From NCBI GenBank assembly GCA_027486405.1, contig JAIXPD010000034.1:1-34555 (forward strand): a DNA stretch of 34,555 nt. Reading direction: 5' to 3'. A model generated the notes under the pieces. It worked only from the letters and a program-made list of their open reading frames with translations. It was not told the DNA's origin and did not search any database. The DNA comes from Azospirillum sp. (lineage in GTDB: Bacteria > Pseudomonadota > Alphaproteobacteria > Azospirillales > Azospirillaceae). This document shows positions 33,101 through 34,555 of the stretch, piece after piece; within the stretch, counting starts at the first letter, position 1, and each line of letters opens with the position of its first letter. A program made the translations under genes and the position numbers.

Positions 33101-34108
33101 TTACGCCGCGACCTCGTTCATGCTGCTCATCAGGAAACGCAGCGTGTCGCTGCTGAGACGGCTGGAGGTCACGCCGCTTTGCTGGCTGGCGGTGCTGGAG
33201 GCCATCGCCCCGGCAAAGCGTTCCTCGGCGGACACGTAGCCGTCCTGATTGGTGTCCAGCGGGTCATAGCTGGTGGAGGATGACGCGCTGGCCGACGACG
33301 TGCCGCTGGCCGTGCCGCTGGTGCTGCTGGTGGACGAGGTGTCGGACGCCGTCGGATCGCTGGCCGACCCGGTGTCGTTGGCGGGCGGCGGGCCGGGAGG
33401 TGGCGGCGGACGGTTGCTCTCCGCCGATTGCAGCGCGCTGGTCAATTCGTCTTCCGACACGGATCCGTCACTGTCGGCGTCCAGGCTGCTGAACAGGTTG
33501 GAGGCGAGCGAACCGCTGTCGGTCGTGCTCGTTCCCTTGGACGACAGGGCGGAGGACAAAGCCGAACTCAGCTCATCCTGGCTGACCCCGCCGCTGCTGT
33601 CGCTGTCCAGGCTGGAGTAGAGGCTTTTGGCCTGATTCGCCGCGCTGGTCCCGCTCTGGTCGTTGGCGGGCGGCGGACCGGGAGGCGGCGGCGGACGGTT
33701 GCCGCCCGCCGATTGCAGCGCGCTGCTCCCCACCCCCTGCGAATCGGTTTCGCTGCCATTCTGGAAGAATGAGTTCGCCTGGAAGGACTGTTGGCCGCTG
33801 GCCTCCTGCGCCCGCAACAGGGTGCTGCCGCTGCCGTAATCGAACTGGCTGGCGAAGGAACTGAACTCCGTCGCGCTCAACGAGCCGTTGGAGTCCGAAT
33901 CCAAATTGCTGATGAGGCCATCCACCGCCGAGGACAGTTTGCTGCTGCCAACCTTCGAGGCGGTTTTCGTCTCGCTCAACGCGCTGATCAACTCGTCCTT
34001 GGTCAGGGACGAATCGCTGTTGGCGTCGGCCTTCGAATAGAGTTTCTGAAGAGTCGAGGACGCGTTGACGCCGCTGTAGCCACCGGAACCGCTGAGTGAG
34101 GAAAGCAT
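33101..34108 (-). CDS. EF-hand calcium-binding protein with duplicated proline-rich modules
   Basis: The 335-residue, serine-rich protein contains five canonical EF-hand loops: residues 28-39 (DANSDSSLTKDE), 70-81, 168-179, 210-221 and 285-296 (DTNQDGYVSAEE). A proline-rich linker NRPPPPPGPPPAND occurs twice, at 137-150 and 232-245, each preceded by SALQSA. The copies are 95 residues apart and conserved at the DNA level, which indicates internal duplication. There is no signal peptide, membrane helix or RTX repeat, so it is cytoplasmic or exported by an unseen route. GGGGG lies nine bases before the ATG. I know of similar serine-rich EF-hand proteins in alphaproteobacteria, but none with a firm role. 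Confidence 0.88.
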   Translation of the reverse strand: MLSSLSGSGGYSGVNASSTLQKLYSKADANSDSSLTKDELISALSETKTASKVGSSKLSSAVDGLISNLDSDSNGSLSATEFSSFASQFDYGSGSTLLRAQEASGQQSFQANSFFQNGSETDSQGVGSSALQSAGGNRPPPPPGPPPANDQSGTSAANQAKSLYSSLDSDSSGGVSQDELSSALSSALSSKGTSTTDSGSLASNLFSSLDADSDGSVSEDELTSALQSAESNRPPPPPGPPPANDTGSASDPTASDTSSTSSTSGTASGTSSASASSSTSYDPLDTNQDGYVSAEERFAGAMASSTASQQSGVTSSRLSSDTLRFLMSSMNEVAA

Positions 34109-34292
34109 GGCCCAAGTCCCCCGGAATTCGGATGCGGCGTCCGGCGGTGTGTGACCGAAAGGCGCCCTGGTGCCTGTAGATACGCGGGGCGGCGGGCTGC
34201 TCCTGCGCGCTCACGCTCGAAATTATTTTGGATTTTACGAAAATGTATCCTTACCTGCGCAACGGGACCGGCCGCCGCTCTGCGCTCTGGCA

Positions 34293-34541
34293 CCAGGGCA
34301 ATCGCTTGAAGCATTGGGCACCCGACCAGAACAAGAATGGACACGAATTCCACGGATTTTTTCACGGATTTCGCGGAACCCGTCTCAGAGCCACTCTGTT
34401 TGCGATTGTGCGGCCCCCCTCCTGACGGGATGCGCGAGGCCATTGGAGTCAAAAATCCGTGCAATCCATCCTTTTGTCCGTGAAATCCGTGTCTGTTCTT
34501 GCTTGCGTGACGATGACCGCTCGCTCAAGCGATTGCCCTGG
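34293..34541 (+). repeat. Palindromic element copy 3
   Basis: This copy has 17-bp perfect terminal inverted repeats: CCAGGGCAATCGCTTGA (34293-34309) and its complement (34525-34541). Inner arms starting CAAGAATGGACACGAATTCC (from about 34333) are matched by the complement of GTCCGTGAAATCCGTGTC...TTCTTG near 34478-34502. It lies 184 bp before the EF-hand gene start. CTCTGGCACCAGGG occurs at 34285-34298 and again at 34542-34555, so the final bases of the window look like the beginning of another tandem copy. Confidence 0.88.
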
Positions 34542-34555
34542 CTCTGGCACCAGGG

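Overview
The window is a GC-rich stretch of alphaproteobacterial chromosome. The gene types point to the Rhodospirillales, perhaps an Azospirillum-like genus: a fold-III ornithine decarboxylase with a long leader, argD-argF-hslO in one row, a phasin, meaB, an Atm1-type ABC exporter, a Tim44-like protein and DUF1127. This placement rests on family recognition, not on a search. About 40 protein genes and one tRNA are supported. I saw no plasmid, phage, CRISPR or intact IS genes. The only accessory-looking items are a ParDE toxin-antitoxin pair beside tRNA-Gly and several short palindromic elements.

Layout. 1-200: truncated palindromic element. 254-2387: YgjP-type metallopeptidase and a Bcr/CflA exporter. 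2388-4049: ornithine decarboxylase behind a long leader with a 44-codon upstream ORF whose stop codon lies in a stem. 4284-6272: DUF1127 protein, HAD hydrolase, cupin, and a small membrane protein. 6430-9442 (minus): DUF971, Trm112-like, LON-domain, CnoX-like thioredoxin and prolyl-tRNA editing genes. 9643-10489: tRNA-Gly(GCC) and parDE. 10644-13832 (minus): hslO, argF, argD. 13969-15488: ABC-2 permease divergent from recX. 15637-18189 (minus): rpmB, phasin, meaB. 18327-18531: second type of palindromic element, AT-rich. 18541-20430: Atm1-like exporter. 20686-23193: chemoreceptor. 23276-25731: tautomerase divergent from a LysR regulator, small lipoprotein, LysE exporter. 25793-27252 (minus): phosphatase-like protein and DTW-domain protein. 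27578-27757: 59-residue unknown protein behind a sigma-54-like promoter. 27933-29054 (minus): Tim44-like protein. 29220-29462: palindromic element. 29583-32877: nhaA, DUF4112, hemN with an FNR-type box. 33101-34108 (minus): five-EF-hand protein. 34293-34541: palindromic element.

Functional threads. Ornithine metabolism appears twice: argD/argF consume ornithine for arginine synthesis, and the decarboxylase converts it to putrescine under what looks like leader-peptide control. Redox-linked protein quality control appears as CnoX and Hsp33. The most unusual structure is the set of about 245-bp elements with inverted-repeat ends and inner arms built from TTTCACGGA-type repeats (three copies), plus one 205-bp element built from CACAGATGAA-type repeats. 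None carries an intact gene, and all lie in intergenic DNA near gene starts. They are the best candidate here for something undescribed.
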